Assembly (NCBI GenBank): GCA_963691705.1 | Contig: OY829540.1 | Location: 72,154,367 to 72,218,366 of the forward strand | Source of the DNA: Viola odorata | Lineage: Eukaryota; Streptophyta; Magnoliopsida; Malpighiales; Violaceae | DNA: 64,000 bases | Reading direction: 5' to 3' | Shown here: piece by piece, positions 49,901 to 60,177 of the stretch | How positions within the stretch are numbered: the stretch's first letter is position 1 | Layout of the letters: every line of letters starts with the position of its first letter | Made by a program: the position numbers and the translations under genes | Notes under the pieces: generated by a model | Databases searched by the model: none | Told to the model about the DNA's origin: nothing | Seen by the model: the letters and a program-made list of their open reading frames with translations, nothing else

Positions 49901-51480
49901 TTGCCTTAGACAAATTTCGTTCATATCTCCTTGGTACTAAAGTGATAATTTTTTCTGACCATGCAGCTTTGAAGTACTTAATGGCAAAGAAGGAGGCAAA
50001 GCCTAGGCTCATTCGTTGGATACTCCTTCTCCAGGAGTTTAACCTTGAGATCAGAGACAAGAAGGGCAAGGAAAACCTCGTGGCTGATCATTTAAGCCGA
50101 CTCCTAACTGACCAAGAAATCAGACCTGTCAAGGAAAATTTTCCAGACGAGCACCTATTCCTAGGCCTAGGGATAGAGCCCTGGTATTCTGAAATTGCAA
50201 ATTACCTTGCTACGGGTAGATTCAGAGGCGACTGCACTTCAGCCGAAAAAGAGAAGATCAGGAGGGACTCCAGACACTACCTTTGGGATGATCCTTACCT
50301 ATGGAACATAGGAAGAGATCAAGTCATCCGTAAATGTGTCCTTGAATTCGAAATTCCATCTATTCTCCAACATTGTCACTCTTATGCTTGTGGAGGACAC
50401 TTTGGCCCGAGGAGGACGTCATGGAAGGTCTTGGAGGCTGGTTTCTTCTGGCCTACATTGTTCAAGGACTCATATATCTTCTGCAGAACTTGCCCAAATT
50501 GCCAAAAGACCGGAACTATTTCAGCAAAGAATCAAATGCCACTCAATCCTATTCTTGTTTGTGAGGTATTTGATGTTTGGGGTATAGACTTCATGGGTCC
50601 CTTCCCAAACTCAAATGGCCACATTTACATCATTTTGGCAGTGGATTATTTGTCAAAGTGGGTAGAGGCAAAGGCAACAAGGGCGGATGATGCAAAAATA
50701 GTGGTTTCCTTCTTGAAGACGCACATTCTCAACCGTTTTGGAGTCCCCCGAGCCATCATAAGTGACAGGGGCAGCCACTTCTGTAATCGTGTGGTTGCAA
50801 ACCTCTTTGCAAAATACAAGATCACCCATCGTGTATCTACTGCCTACCATCCACAAACCAATGGAATGGCTGAATTATCCAATAGAGAGATCAAGTCTAT
50901 CTTGGAGAAAACAGTAGGTCCAACAAGGAAGGATTGGAGTCAGAGACTTGAGGATGCTTTGTGGGCATATAGAACAGCCTACAAAACTCCAATTGGAACC
51001 ACTCCTTATCGGTTGGTTTTTGGGAAGTCTTGTCATTTACCCGTTGAGATGCAACATCGTGCATATTGGGCTATCAAGCAATGCAACATGAGCATGAATG
51101 AAGCTGGTTTGCAAAGGAAACTTCAGATTCAGGAGCTAGAAGAGTTGAGGAATTCGGCTTATGAGAATTCAGCCATTATCAAAGCTAAGGCGAAGGTGTA
51201 CCATGATGGTCGCATCCATCCCAAGGCCTTGAGAGTTGGCCAAAAAGTTCTCCTCTTCACCTCCAGGTTTCGCATTATGGCTGGGAAATTAAAATCCCGT
51301 TGGACTGGTCCTTATATTGTTGCTAAAGTGTACCCTCATGGTGCAATCGATATTGAGGATCCGAAGACAAATTCCATTTTCAAGGTTAATGGCCAACGTT
51401 TGAAGCCATTTTATGAGGGATTTCGATCTCACATCGTGGAGAGCACCACGAATCAGCCATCTGATGTTAATGCAGCTTAA
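46909..51480 (+). CDS. Athila-like pol polyprotein (zinc knuckle, PR, RT, RNase H, INT)
   Basis: Open from 46909 to the TAA at 51480. In order: a CCHC zinc knuckle at 46951-46992; a Gln/Pro-rich linker; an aspartic protease with a DLGAG motif (Asp codon at 47953), where Asp-Leu-Gly in place of the usual Asp-Ser/Thr-Gly is common in this lineage; reverse transcriptase with [11 protein letters not shown], a palm motif FMDD (49312-49323), and [16 protein letters not shown]; RNase H ([15 protein letters not shown] near 49753, [13 protein letters not shown]); integrase with an HHCC finger (about 50372-50515); and a DD35E triad with Asp codons at 50587 and 50764 and Glu at 50872. All these catalytic residues are present, so pol itself looks intact although it is cut off from gag. 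Three palindrome copies fall in the linkers before protease, before reverse transcriptase and before integrase. Confidence 0.93.
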   Translation, partial: NSHIQQIPPQQVVPCGVCCQIGHVTHECPLIADPPEQVNATMPQQGNMHPNTSNQGWKNYTHYGWGPNQQQPPFEWKNFKPRQQQSYQNQQPNQPPTQPQVPQLPPPQQPLQLPAPPQVPIEETLKKILQPLQATVQATQSMLQANQSTIADLQKQMAQLAMNQQNTSGQLPSNTVENPRHGLNAIHLRSGRDLPPRELPHPSLGLGMDKPEIQPEVLPENQPEMQQPAPEPAERPSAPAEPQVIPFPFPERPLKAKKEKEDKLILDVFRKVAINVPLLDLISQVPKYAKFLKELCTNKKKLEGIERVNLSENVSAMLQQRLPEKCKDQGTFSIPCKIGNKEIEDALCDLGAGINVMSLSIFETLNIGSLKETRVVIQLADRSTIYPVGLLENVLVKVNDFVFPVDFYIVDMKNKDVLKTTDVILGRPFLRTARAKIDVYDGCLTFEFCGETIKFNMYDAMKHPNEVHSVNFIDIIDPFVDEVSDINSLEPLEYVLSKGLTKKKLEKLEGQIEVKSEISDLVMELDTPHVPEGTLNTIEISDKITKIRPSIFQAPDLELKKLPDHLKYSFLGLGMSLPVITSSSLSRLEEDRLVQLLKEYKEAIGWTIADIKGISPAICTHRIHLEEDAKTVRQPQRRLNPPMMEVVKKEILKLLAAGMIYPISDSSWVSPVQVVPKKSGTTVVTNEEGQLVQKREQDTWRVCIDYRKLNNATRKDHFPLPFIDQMLERLASKSHYCFLDGFSGFHQIPVAKEDQEKTTFTCPFGTFAYQRMPFGLCNAPATFQRCMMSIFSDYVEKGIEVFMDDFTVYGNSFDECLKNLKKILQRCVETNLVLNYEKCHFMVNKGIVLGHVVSNEGIEVDKAKIDIIESQSYPSCVRDVRSFLGLAGFYRRFIRDFSKIAEPMCRLLQKDVEFDFDEACKKAFNLLKEKLVTAPVIRAPDWTRPFEIMCDASDTAVGAVLGQKIGKEPHVIYYASRMLDCAQKNYTTTEKELFAIVFALDKFRSYLLGTKVIIFSDHAALKYLMAKKEAKPRLIRWILLLQEFNLEIRDKKGKENLVADHLSRLLTDQEIRPVKENFPDEHLFLGLGIEPWYSEIANYLATGRFRGDCTSAEKEKIRRDSRHYLWDDPYLWNIGRDQVIRKCVLEFEIPSILQHCHSYACGGHFGPRRTSWKVLEAGFFWPTLFKDSYIFCRTCPNCQKTGTISAKNQMPLNPILVCEVFDVWGIDFMGPFPNSNGHIYIILAVDYLSKWVEAKATRADDAKIVVSFLKTHILNRFGVPRAIISDRGSHFCNRVVANLFAKYKITHRVSTAYHPQTNGMAELSNREIKSILEKTVGPTRKDWSQRLEDALWAYRTAYKTPIGTTPYRLVFGKSCHLPVEMQHRAYWAIKQCNMSMNEAGLQRKLQIQELEELRNSAYENSAIIKAKAKVYHDGRIHPKALRVGQKVLLFTSRFRIMAGKLKSRWTGPYIVAKVYPHGAIDIEDPKTNSIFKVNGQRLKPFYEGFRSHIVESTTNQPSDVNAA
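47511..47534 (+). repeat. palindrome copy between gag linker and protease
   Basis: Perfect 24-bp palindrome, read as PSLGLGM. Confidence 0.95.
48611..48636 (+). repeat. palindrome copy between protease and reverse transcriptase
   Basis: 26 bp with one mismatched pair, read as FLGLGM. Confidence 0.95.
50155..50176 (+). repeat. palindrome copy between RNase H and integrase
   Basis: 22 bp with one mismatched pair, read as FLGLGI. Confidence 0.95.
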
Positions 51481-53938
51481 GCAAGCAGTGTCTAGTCTTT
51501 TCCAAGACTATAAACTGGAACGAAATGTGGGAGTCAGCCCACACCATTTCAACTTGTGTGATTATGATCAGCAACCTGACCTATCCCTAGGCCTAGGGAT
51601 GGGTTCAGTTTCGAATTTCAGACACAAAAATACAACAAGCTTGCCACCTCACTCAAAATTGCCAACTCATTTAAATCAGCCACATCACCAATGCCACCTG
51701 TCTAAATCAGCCACCTCACTATTTCCCTCTTCAATTTCAGTTTCCCCTTTCGTTCAAAACACCTCCATAAACCAAAAAACTGAAATTATCATTCCCACTC
51801 TATCTCAAACATCTGTTCTCCCAAAATCAAAATCCCAAAACCAAAACCTTTCGTTTTCCCTCAACCAAAACAGCAAATATCCAACCATGCCCAGAAAAAA
51901 ATCAGAAGCTAAAAGGGGCGGCTACAATCTCTTCTCAGCAAACCAGCTGCCAGGTTTGTCAGCCCAAACGCCGCCGCTTCCTCCGCCGCAGCCAGCGGCT
52001 TCTCAGTCCAAAAACCCGGCTGCTGCAGCGCCGTCCACCTCCATTATTCGAGGGCAATCAAGCCGGGCCCAAGGCTCAGCTGACCTGAATCTCAATCTCC
52101 CACCTCTGACTGCACCAGGCAGTCCCGTTTCAGCCGCTCCCTCCGCTGGAACAGACATGCAAATCCAGCCAATTTCCGCGCCCTCTGAGCAGCCTTCATC
52201 GGAGTCCACTGCTGCTTCTAACGCAGTACCCACGGCCAGCGAAGACTCTCCTACCTCCAAGCCAAGAGACATCGCTGTCTCTTCAGACTCAGACCAAAGA
52301 CCATTGAGGTCCATGATGCGCAAGGCAGCGCCGGCCACTATTCCTGCCCGTTCTGATAGAGAAGAACGGCAGCTGAGGAGGAAAGGAATCATGGTACCTC
52401 CCATCCAAGCTGCTGCCGAAATTTTGAAGCAAAAGAAGGCCCAAAAATTAGCACAGCCTGCACCTTCCACAAGAAAAAGAAAAATGGCAGCGATTGAATC
52501 CGAGGAAGAAGCAGACCCAACTCCTCCACCAAAGAAAACGAAAAGCCTATCCCAAGGCCTAGGCAAGAAGAAAACGCAAGCAACCCCTTCTCCAAAGCAG
52601 AGGATCCCTCAAGCGCAAAAAGGAAAAAAGAAGGTGACAGCCGAAACTCCTTCGCCACCGCTTCAGATCCCGCCTGCGGAGCAGCAATCAAATGTTCGCG
52701 TCCACAACAGAGCCAAATCCAGCCGCTCCAATGCTCAGGTCATGATCCCTAACATTAAATCCCTTAATGGTTGGCTGAAATTTGATGAATTTGAGCTGAT
52801 TGAAAAGCTTGCTGTTAAACAACAACTCTCTGCTCCCTCTTGTGCTAAATTGGATTTTGAGTTGCTTGATGCTTTAGGGCTTAGTGATAGGATCAGAATG
52901 TTGATTAAAAACATTGGTTGGGATTCTTTCTTTTTTCTTGAGCATCCGGCATATGCAGAACTGTGTTTAGAATTTTACACCACTTTTTGGTATGCATCTG
53001 CTAAGGAGAAATTGGGTGTTAGTTTGGATAGAGAGCGTGACATAAATTTTCGTTTGTGCGATAAATATGTCCACTGTACTCTTAATGAATTTAACGTGCA
53101 TTTGGGTTTTGTGGCTGAAGAACATATTCATGCTCCTTGGTATTTAACTGCTTTTAATGACTACCCTGCTACCTTAGATAAGCATGAGGCCTTTAGAGAG
53201 CTGACTGGAATTTCCACAGCTCATTTTGATGATAATGCTAAAGCTCATGCGATTCAAGACCCTTCTCTTAGGATCTTGCATAGGTACATAGCAGTAACTT
53301 TTGCAGGAAAATCTAGAATTTCTGGACAGCTTTCCAAACAAGAGCTTTTCTTTTTGTGGTGCATGAACCATGAGCATATTGTTAATTTAGGCTTTTGGAT
53401 AGCTACTCAGATGCATGTTTATAACAAAAAGATGTTGATGGGATCTGTTATTACACAACTTGCAATCAATTCCAAACGATTGGACCTTAAATCGGCCAAG
53501 CTTTTTAATTGTGCTTCTTTGAAGCCTTTGGATTTGATGGCTCTTGACGCGATGGGATTTTTCCATCTCGATCAAGACGGTTTTGTGTGTTATAATGTAG
53601 GTTTCACGCCCGTTCAAGATCACATTTTCAGCAACAAGAACGGGGGAATCTACAAGCTTCGTCCCTTGAATCTTCAACCCAATGCCCCTGCATCAGCCCC
53701 TACTGTTTCTGCTGCTGCTGCTGATCACCGAGATGCGGGTCCCTCGCAACCCACCATTGCCGAAGCTACTGCTCAAGAGACGGACCACATTCCAGCTCAG
53801 CTCTCGGTTCTTCTAAGGAACCAAAGCAATCTCCTCCGGATCCTGCTGCGCGAGCAACGCGAGAGCAACCATCTTCAGCAGCGGATGCTCGACGCCCTGG
53901 AGCGTGTACTTCCAGCTCCGGCCTCTCCCAATCCTTGA
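51413..53938 (+). CDS. third ORF of the Athila-like element (Athila ORF-1 type)
   Basis: Open frame of 841 codons overlapping the end of pol by 68 bases in another frame. An alternative start is the ATG at 51887 ([20 protein letters not shown]), after which the sequence becomes protein-like. Residues 159 to about 440 are Pro/Ala/Ser-rich with basic clusters ([20 protein letters not shown]), suggesting nuclear or nucleic-acid contacts (inference). From about 52740 a globular region follows ([60 protein letters not shown]) that resembles the Arabidopsis Athila ORF-1 family (PF03078-like, from memory). The position after pol is where other Athila elements carry an env-like gene; I see no convincing signal peptide or membrane anchor here. 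Two palindrome copies lie in its N-terminal half. Confidence 0.82.
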   Translation: MRDFDLTSWRAPRISHLMLMQLKQAVSSLFQDYKLERNVGVSPHHFNLCDYDQQPDLSLGLGMGSVSNFRHKNTTSLPPHSKLPTHLNQPHHQCHLSKSATSLFPSSISVSPFVQNTSINQKTEIIIPTLSQTSVLPKSKSQNQNLSFSLNQNSKYPTMPRKKSEAKRGGYNLFSANQLPGLSAQTPPLPPPQPAASQSKNPAAAAPSTSIIRGQSSRAQGSADLNLNLPPLTAPGSPVSAAPSAGTDMQIQPISAPSEQPSSESTAASNAVPTASEDSPTSKPRDIAVSSDSDQRPLRSMMRKAAPATIPARSDREERQLRRKGIMVPPIQAAAEILKQKKAQKLAQPAPSTRKRKMAAIESEEEADPTPPPKKTKSLSQGLGKKKTQATPSPKQRIPQAQKGKKKVTAETPSPPLQIPPAEQQSNVRVHNRAKSSRSNAQVMIPNIKSLNGWLKFDEFELIEKLAVKQQLSAPSCAKLDFELLDALGLSDRIRMLIKNIGWDSFFFLEHPAYAELCLEFYTTFWYASAKEKLGVSLDRERDINFRLCDKYVHCTLNEFNVHLGFVAEEHIHAPWYLTAFNDYPATLDKHEAFRELTGISTAHFDDNAKAHAIQDPSLRILHRYIAVTFAGKSRISGQLSKQELFFLWCMNHEHIVNLGFWIATQMHVYNKKMLMGSVITQLAINSKRLDLKSAKLFNCASLKPLDLMALDAMGFFHLDQDGFVCYNVGFTPVQDHIFSNKNGGIYKLRPLNLQPNAPASAPTVSAAAADHRDAGPSQPTIAEATAQETDHIPAQLSVLLRNQSNLLRILLREQRESNHLQQRMLDALERVLPAPASPNP
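51581..51602 (+). repeat. palindrome copy at the head of the third ORF
   Basis: Core ATCCCTAGGCCTAGGGAT at 51583-51600, read as LSLGLGM. Confidence 0.95.
52549..52566 (+). repeat. degenerate palindrome copy in the third ORF
   Basis: ATCCCAAGGCCTAGGCAA, read as LSQGLG in the same frame as the other copies. Confidence 0.7.
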
Positions 53939-54452
53939 GTCGTTTGCCCCGGGTTTTATCTTCCTTTTCCTATCTCTTTTGTTTTTATTTCTGTTTTTAC
54001 TTGTTTGTGTTTGTTTTTGTTGTTTGTGGTTGATTCTTTCTCACATTGAGGACAATGTGTCCTTTAAGTGTGGGGGTGGATCACTTTCGTGTTTTATTTT
54101 GTGTGTTCTTGAGTGCATGTTTGTGTGATTTTTAATTATTTTTATGCATGATCAGTTTGTTTGTTTTTAGTTTCTTTAGTTTTTCCTATTTCTTCTGCAT
54201 GTTTATTTCAGTAGCTTGTGCGTGTGTTTGCTTGTTTCTCGGGTCTGTTTTTGTGTAGTTTTTCTTGTGTGTCTTGCCCCCCCTTCGTTTGAAAATCAAT
54301 TTCTAGGCTGAACTCATGCAAACACTTCTCCAATCAACTCTTCCCAGCAGTTCTGAACATTTCCTATGTTGCATATGTGCATTTATTTAAATAGAAGTAT
54401 GATAAGTGTAGCTGTCCTAAGAAATGCTTTGCTAGGACTGATTTGCCGTCCC

Positions 54453-54472
54453 TATCCCTAGGCCTAGGGATA
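54453..54472 (+). repeat. palindrome copy in the 3' non-coding region
   Basis: Perfect 20-bp palindrome outside any ORF. Confidence 0.95.
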
Positions 54473-55266
54473 AGGATCCCTGCCTCATCACTGCTGTCAG
54501 TTTTTATATTTTTGCTTGCATGTGTACCCCTTTAAATTCTTGTGTGTGGCTTCTCTTTTCATACCCTTTGGACTGCACGATGTTGGTGGTTCGGCACCAT
54601 CATCCCAGCTTGGAGAAACTTCCAATCGGTCGTGTGCTAACCCCTTATTTAGGGCCGATCATAGCACCATGGGGAGAGCCAAAAGTCTGCATGTGCATGT
54701 GTTTGAGTTCGAAAAAAAAAAAAATAGGAATATGGAATGAAGGAAGGTTGAAAAGAAAAGAAAGAAAGAATGCGGAAGAAGAAGGAAAGTTGGAGAAAAA
54801 AATGCAACAAAGAAAGAAAAAAATGCAACAAAGAAAAAGAAAAAAATGCAACAAAGAAAAAGAAAAAAAAATAGAATAAAAGAAGTGGAGAAAATAAAAG
54901 AAGCCTTTGGCTCATTATATGTTTTAATTTTGTTCTTCACTACTGTTTGTGCTCTTTTAATTCTTGCATGTGTCAGCAGCAGTGTATGGATTTTGAGCCA
55001 AAGGAGGAGACGTTTTGAGGTTCTAGGATTTTATTTCTTGGTTGACAGCTTGCTATTATACTCCTATATAAATATTTGTTCATTTGTGATGTTGGGGGTG
55101 TTTAGCATTGCTTGGAGGAATTGATTCTTGAAGTATTTGCTTGAGTTCAGTCCAGAGTTGGATTTTCTAATCAAGGGGGTGTATTTTGTGTGTTTGTGTG
55201 TCTGATTGTCTGTTTTCTTTGTGTTTCTTTATGTCTTGAGTTCATGCTTGGGGGCAAGCATGGTTC

Positions 55267-55280
55267 AAGTGTGGGGGGTT
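55267..55280 (+). other. polypurine tract of the Athila-like element
   Basis: AAGTGTGGGGGGTT immediately precedes the 3' LTR, the position where plus-strand DNA synthesis is primed (known). Confidence 0.8.
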
Positions 55281-56805
55281 TGATTGGTTGTTTATATTCG
55301 ATGATTTATGCTCTCTTTATCTTATGTTTTGAGAGCATTTGATTGCTTCTTTTGGCCATTTACTTCCCTTTTCCTTTGTTCAGGCTTGAAAGATCAGTTG
55401 GAAGGAAAAGGAGTTGATTTGGTGAAAGATAGAGCATTTTCCAATCATGGCCGTTTTGGAGGATGATTGCAGAAATTTTCCCTTATTCATCCCTAGGCCT
55501 AGGGATGAGTCGGGCGATCTGATGAAATTCTGGGCAGTCCGCCCATGTTTATGCGTGCCGAGGATTAATTTACTTCTTAGTGCTTTTCTTGTCCCCTGAG
55601 CATGCTAGACAGTTTTTAAACTCCACTACCTCGTGTTTCCTTAATACCTTGACTCAAGAACCCCTTGGAGACTCCATGAGGAATTTATTCCATCACTTCT
55701 TAGTGTTCCACAAGAATATATTCTTGTCTCTTCCTCATTTTTGGAGCTGCATGCTTGCATTAATTTAATCTTGGAGTGCTGCTGCTCTTGGGGAGAATAA
55801 TGAGAAGGATGGATGAGCTATAGAAGGGGAAGACTTTCGTCCAAGGAGGGGGCTGAACATCATCATTCGGACAGAGAGAGAGGAGGCAAGGACAGCAAGC
55901 GGGCTGCACTTCACCTTCACCACCAATTTCCAGATTTGTTTTACTTTTGAACAATAGTTTAATTTGTAATTTTTATTATGTATTGTAGCTAATTACCTCT
56001 GATTCTTGGTAGAGATTAGAGGTTGACTATCCATGTTGTTGTGAGACTTTTATTGGAATTAATATGAATGTTTTTATATCTCTTTTCTTCTCACTTTAAT
56101 TGTTAAAACTTGTTCTTGTTGAATTAAAAGCTTGATCAACTTGTGATTTGATTTGAATGAGTAATGTCAGTTTCATTTATGTTAGTGTGATTCCTACATT
56201 ATGAAGATTGAGTAGACAACTAGTGAAAATTTGACATAAGATTTGTCTTTAGGAGCTAGGAGAAGGAAAGAATGGGTTCAGGGCTGAGTAATGCCATCCC
56301 TACGCCTAGGAATGGGTTTTCCGTGTGGTTACAATTTTCCAGCAACTTGACAAATTGTTAGGAAGGTTAGGGCCATTAATAGAGGGTCTCTTTAATTGGC
56401 TTGTATAGGGGGAAACTTGGGAATATAGAGGGTCTCTTATTCCTTTAACATCTCTATAAATCCATTTCAGAATATGTTTTGTCAATGATCAATTACTAAG
56501 GATAGTCACCTTGCTTAAATCTCTACTAAGGATTGTCTCTCTATATCTGATTTCACTCACATTTCCAGTTCTAATTCGTGCATGCTACTGTTACCTACTG
56601 ATTTACATTCAAAGTGTTGTTTTTAATTTGGTTTTAATTACAAAAACTCCCCCCAACTTTGTTCCGATTTAGTTTTTACAAGAAAAATACAAATTACTCA
56701 AAGATTTCCTCCCTGTGTTCGAACCTTTCACTACTATCTACATTTTATTTTGTGGCTTAGCACTGAATTGTATTTTTAATTTATGATCGAGAACGACATC
56801 AGTCA
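55281..56805 (+). repeat. 3' LTR of the Athila-like element
   Basis: 1525 bp, the same length as the 5' LTR. Palindromes lie at 55487-55508 (perfect) and 56294-56315 (degenerate). Confidence 0.95.
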
Positions 56806-56810
56806 GTCTC

Positions 56811-57333
56811 AGTGACTATATATGTATTGTTGGCAATATATGTATCGTTGGCAATATATGCTGCCGATTTGAACTAATCGGGCTGTTGCTGATTTGGTTA
56901 TCGGCATCCCCAGGCAGCGCCTTGGGTAGCCCTGGTAGCTTTAATATCGCCGGTTCTTGGATTTTGGTAACATGGTTCGGTTTAAAATAACCTACATCCA
57001 CGATTTATTTGATTTTTGTTTTCTCAGGATCTGCAATCACCGGAGAAACAATGCTGGCAAATATATGTTTTTCATTATTTTGGAAATATTCGATAATTCA
57101 TGTTATACATAATATTCCAGAAAAATTAACAAAGATAAAAACAATCAATAATTGAACTTATCTCTGATTCGGCTAGATGCCGTTTTGAGGGAACCGTTTG
57201 AGGTTTATACTCCTTCGGCGCTGGGCCGTTTTGAAAATATTACCATTTCGCTCCCTGATTTGGACAACGGTATGGCAGAGAAATTGGTTGACCATTCTGC
57301 ATATCGGCTTCCTGCCGTTTGCTTCTTCTCTGT
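56811..57333. other. outer element: non-coding part right of the nested insert
   Basis: It contains AATATATGTAT/CGTTGGC units continuing the array seen left of the insert, a third copy of the ...AATAACCTACATCCAC phrase, and TCGGC...TGCCGTTTT motifs at 57169-57186 and 57304-57320. Confidence 0.65.
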
Positions 57334-58404
57334 CTATTTATGCGGGGAAGATCCTTTCTTTTGGAAATCGGCCTCCTCCCGTTTCTTCCGTTGATAATCT
57401 GCTTCTTCCATTCTGGAATACTTTTCTACCTCAACCCGCAAGAGATCCAAGGTTTTAGGAGTGCTTGCAATCAAAGCATTTTCCAATTCTCGATATTTAC
57501 AGTTCCTTTTCAACGCCTCTGCTGCTAAATTAGGCGCTACATCAGGAAGAGTTGCTAGCTCCGTGTTGAATCTAGCCACATACGCAGCTAACGACTCCCC
57601 TGACTATCGCATTATGTCAAACAGAACGACTGGAGATTTTTCCATCGGAATACATGAGCTGAATCGGCTTCTGAATGCTTTTTCCAGCTGCTCAAAATAG
57701 TCAATAGATCCGGCTGGTAGCTTCTCAAACCAAGTGTTGGCTATCCCCTTAAGGGTCATCACAAATATTCGGCATAAAGCCTCATCATTTCTAGTAAAAA
57801 ACTTGACATGTTTCTTTACTAAACTCACATGAACAGTCGGATCTGTGATCCCATGATAATGATCAGATGGCAGCTTAACATGCCTGCTTACTTGATGTTT
57901 CCGAATCCGAAAGGTCAACGGATTCCTCGGATCATCATCCTGATCTTCCGGATCTGGATGAGGAACAGATTTTCTGGACAGGCTTCGTCCACCTTTTGCG
58001 CGATCTGTCTCTGGGTGATGCTGGGTCACCGATCTCTCTAGTCTCCTCTTTCTGGTCTGATGAACTGTCCCAGCTTGTGGAACCGTCGGTTGATGGTGGA
58101 TCTGTTGAGGAATAAGTTGTTGGTTGGGCGGAGGAATTCTCTCCATGATCGTCGCCATTATCACGTCCATCCTTTGGTGTAGGGCAGCAAACTCAAGCCT
58201 GACCGCTGGAGGGAGTATTGATTCGGACAGATCTGGTTGAGGAGTTGCAGAAAATAGGATTTCTGAAATTTCTGGAGAGTTGAGCCTATGTTCTGCAGCT
58301 TGCACTTCCACACAAGAAGATGAAGCTTGCGCTGGTGAAGGGTCATGGTGGCCAGCAGCTTCACCGGTGGGTTGTTTTGATTGAAAGATTGGGTCGGATG
58401 CCAT
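57334..58404 (-). pseudogene. gag of the outer Tat-like element, with an in-frame stop
   Basis: Read leftward from the ATG at 58404 (MASDPIFQSKQPTGEAAGHH). The N-terminal part is low complexity and basic. A gag capsid domain follows (HVSLVKKHVKFFTRNDEALC, TLKGIANTWFEKLPAGSIDY, FEQLEKAFRSRFSSCI). An in-frame TAG stands at 57604-57606 where Gln (CAG) is expected. The same frame then continues (SGESLAAYVARFNTELATLP) to the stop at 57334. The tail is charged and helical. I see no zinc knuckle before the stop. It sits about 100 bp from the upper LTR, which fixes the element's minus orientation. Confidence 0.85.
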
Positions 58405-58504
58405 TTTTCTGGAAATGAAAACCCCAAGAAAATAGAAGAAGAAGAAGCTTTGAATTTCAAGGTGACTCACTTAAAATTCAAAAGCTCTCAATGAAAGCAC
58501 CAAA

Positions 58505-59232
58505 TGATAATCCGCTGAACGGGGTGAGGGCTCTTCCGTCAAATGGCATGCCGGAGTGTGGTGATTGAAGCTCCTTGAGCGACCTGCAAAACCGCCGGAG
58601 TAATCTCCGGCGGAGAGTCTCCGATGCCAAAGTCAGTGTTTGGATAATAGTGTCTAGAGAAAGTATGGGGCTGCTTAGCTTGCCGTCAATTGAGATCCAA
58701 AAGTCCCTTTTCAAGTACTTCCCCCTAGTCCATATGTAGGGCTAGAGTGGTTGAATCTTTTGACTTTCCTCCCCCTTTTTCCAGAGGGTGGTTGAAAGGT
58801 AAGGTCTAATAATTGTAACGTGTAGCTACTATTTGATGAGTTGGTGGGGGCAGGTAAGGTTGTTCCCCACACCAACTTTGACTAAATGTATAATGGGAGT
58901 TATATAAAATATACCTCTGTTTGGAGCTTACTGCTCGTGTCAAATCGGCATGGTGTCGTTGTGTCAAATCGGTCAGGTGCCGTTCTCGCCAATCGGCCTG
59001 GTGCCGTTTGGAGGCTGTTGACTTGGTCAACGTATGAAGCGGTGCCGATCCGTTTCCTCATGGCTTGAATGGATCGGCTTTGTGCCGTTTGGTGACAACG
59101 GGCCAGACTTGTCCTTTTGCCACTTATTCCCGTTGACTTGGTCAATCGGTCGTGATGCCGTTTTGACTGGTCAACGGTACTTGTGAAGGTACAATGTCCG
59201 TTATGCCCTTCTGATTATTTTATATATTATCA
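58505..59232 (-). repeat. 5' LTR of the outer element
   Basis: 728 bp, the same length as the other LTR. On the minus strand it is followed by TTTGGTGCTTTCATTGAGAG, a likely primer-binding region whose tRNA I cannot assign. Confidence 0.92.
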
Positions 59233-59237
59233 GGAAC
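59233..59237 (+). repeat. right target-site duplication of the outer element
   Basis: GGAAC, matching 40036-40040. Confidence 0.9.
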
Positions 59238-60081
59238 TAAAGTGTACGAGGAAAAAAAGAGGAAATTTAACAAGGGAAAGGAAAGGAAAGGAGAGGAAGG
59301 GAATTTGTAGAAAAATTCCTTTGTATGGCTGCATTTTTATACACAAGGAAAATGAAAGGAAATTATTTTTTTCTTTTTCTTTCTTTTTTCTCTCTCTTTT
59401 TCTTCTTCCTCTCTTCTTCCACGGCAACCAGCACTGTTGCCATCACAACTAGCACAGTTCTGGGCACATGAATCAATTCCTTTGACACGGTTGGCATGCC
59501 ATCACAACCAATCCATCACTTCCACATATTAGATCAATTAATTAAAACTAATGAATTAACCAACATTTTTTGAGCAGTGTATGTTTCTGGGTGTGGTGTG
59601 AGGATGAGTGTATGTTTCTGGGCATAACCAACAAATGTGGATTGAAACCCACACCACACAAATCATGGGCTTGATTCATGTGCCCAGAACTTGCATACAA
59701 GTGAACCAATCCGGGCAAAGAATGGTTTCTTAGATTTAATTGATTAATATGCCTGCAGCAACAATTATCATTAAAAAGTGCCGAGCCAGACTCGGGTCTT
59801 CTTGCCTGGTCGCCGGACGTGGCCGTTGTCGCTGGTGTGAGGATCGCCGGATGTGGCTGTTGTCGGCGAAGATGAGAGAGAGGTCGCTTGAGGTTGCGGA
59901 CAAAGAAATTTTCTTCCTTTTCCTCCCACATTTGGGAGGAAATTTTTGGTGGGCCAGGAAGTAAATTTAGACAATTTATTTCTCTTCCTTTCCCTCCCAT
60001 TCCCTTCTAGTCTTTTTTTCCCATTAAAAAGTTAAAAAATTTACTTTACTTTCCTTTCCACCCTCAACCCTCCTCCCATAC
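59238..60081. repeat. MITE-like repeat into which the outer element jumped
   Basis: With the bases left of the outer element (GTATGGGAAC at 40031-40040) this forms one repeat. Its left end GTATGGGAACTAAAGTG matches the repeat family at 32400-32680, and its right end is TCCCATAC (60074-60081). GGAAAGG runs, TTGTATGGCTGCAT and GGTGGGCCAGGAAG are shared with 31991-32680 in part-inverted order. No ORF is supported. Confidence 0.65.
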
Positions 60082-60177
60082 ATAGGCTAAAAGATTTCTA
60101 CACAAACCAAAAATAAATGCCCAGATCATTGAGGATAATGTTAAACTAAAAGCAAAAGTATCGATTATTATTATTAC

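Larger units (their letters stand above)
53939..55280. other. Athila-like element: 3' non-coding region
   Basis: T-rich DNA with no credible gene. It holds a purine-rich motif AAGTGTGGGGGTGG at about 54066-54079 (internal), a palindrome copy at 54453-54472, and a Lys-type A-rich tandem array of about 22-bp ATGCAACAAAGAAAAAG units at about 54799-54873. The terminal purine tract AAGTGTGGGGGGTT ends just before the 3' LTR. Confidence 0.7.
44393..56805 (+). mobile_element. Athila-like Ty3/gypsy retrotransposon, 12.4 kb
   Basis: Two LTRs of 1525 bp (44393-45917 and 55281-56805), TG...CA ends, GTCTC duplication. An 18-base primer site is complementary to the 3' end of tRNA-Asp. There is a purine-rich tract before the 3' LTR. 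Gag, pol (protease, reverse transcriptase, RNase H, integrase in that order, as in Ty3/gypsy) and a third ORF after pol with Athila ORF-1-type sequence are present. I count only about five substitutions between the LTRs (about 0.3%), so it is the youngest element here. One frame break separates gag from pol. A palindrome with core ATCCCTAGGCCTAGGGAT is scattered along its whole length. Confidence 0.95.
40041..59232 (-). mobile_element. outer Tat-like Ty3/gypsy retrotransposon, non-autonomous, with nested Athila
   Basis: The two LTRs are 728 bp each (40041-40768 and 58505-59232), with ends TGATAATCCGC...TATTATCA and the GGAAC duplication. The orientation is minus, because gag lies next to the upper LTR and reads leftward. 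Without the nested insert the internal region is about 5.3 kb. It holds gag (57334-58404) and, near the other LTR, a gene on the opposite strand (41401-43769). No protease, reverse transcriptase, RNase H or integrase is left, so the element needed help to move. Extra ORFs between pol and the 3' LTR, sometimes antisense, are known from the Tat lineage of Ty3/gypsy, which is why I place it there. I count 12 differences between LTRs (about 1.6%). Confidence 0.88.

Noticed and set aside
51413..53938. Envelope protein in the third ORF
   Set aside because: No convincing signal peptide, fusion peptide or membrane anchor; sequence resembles the Athila ORF-1 family instead.
54659..54940. Overlapping minus-strand frames rich in Phe and Leu
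   Set aside because: They are the shadow of an A-rich tandem repeat.
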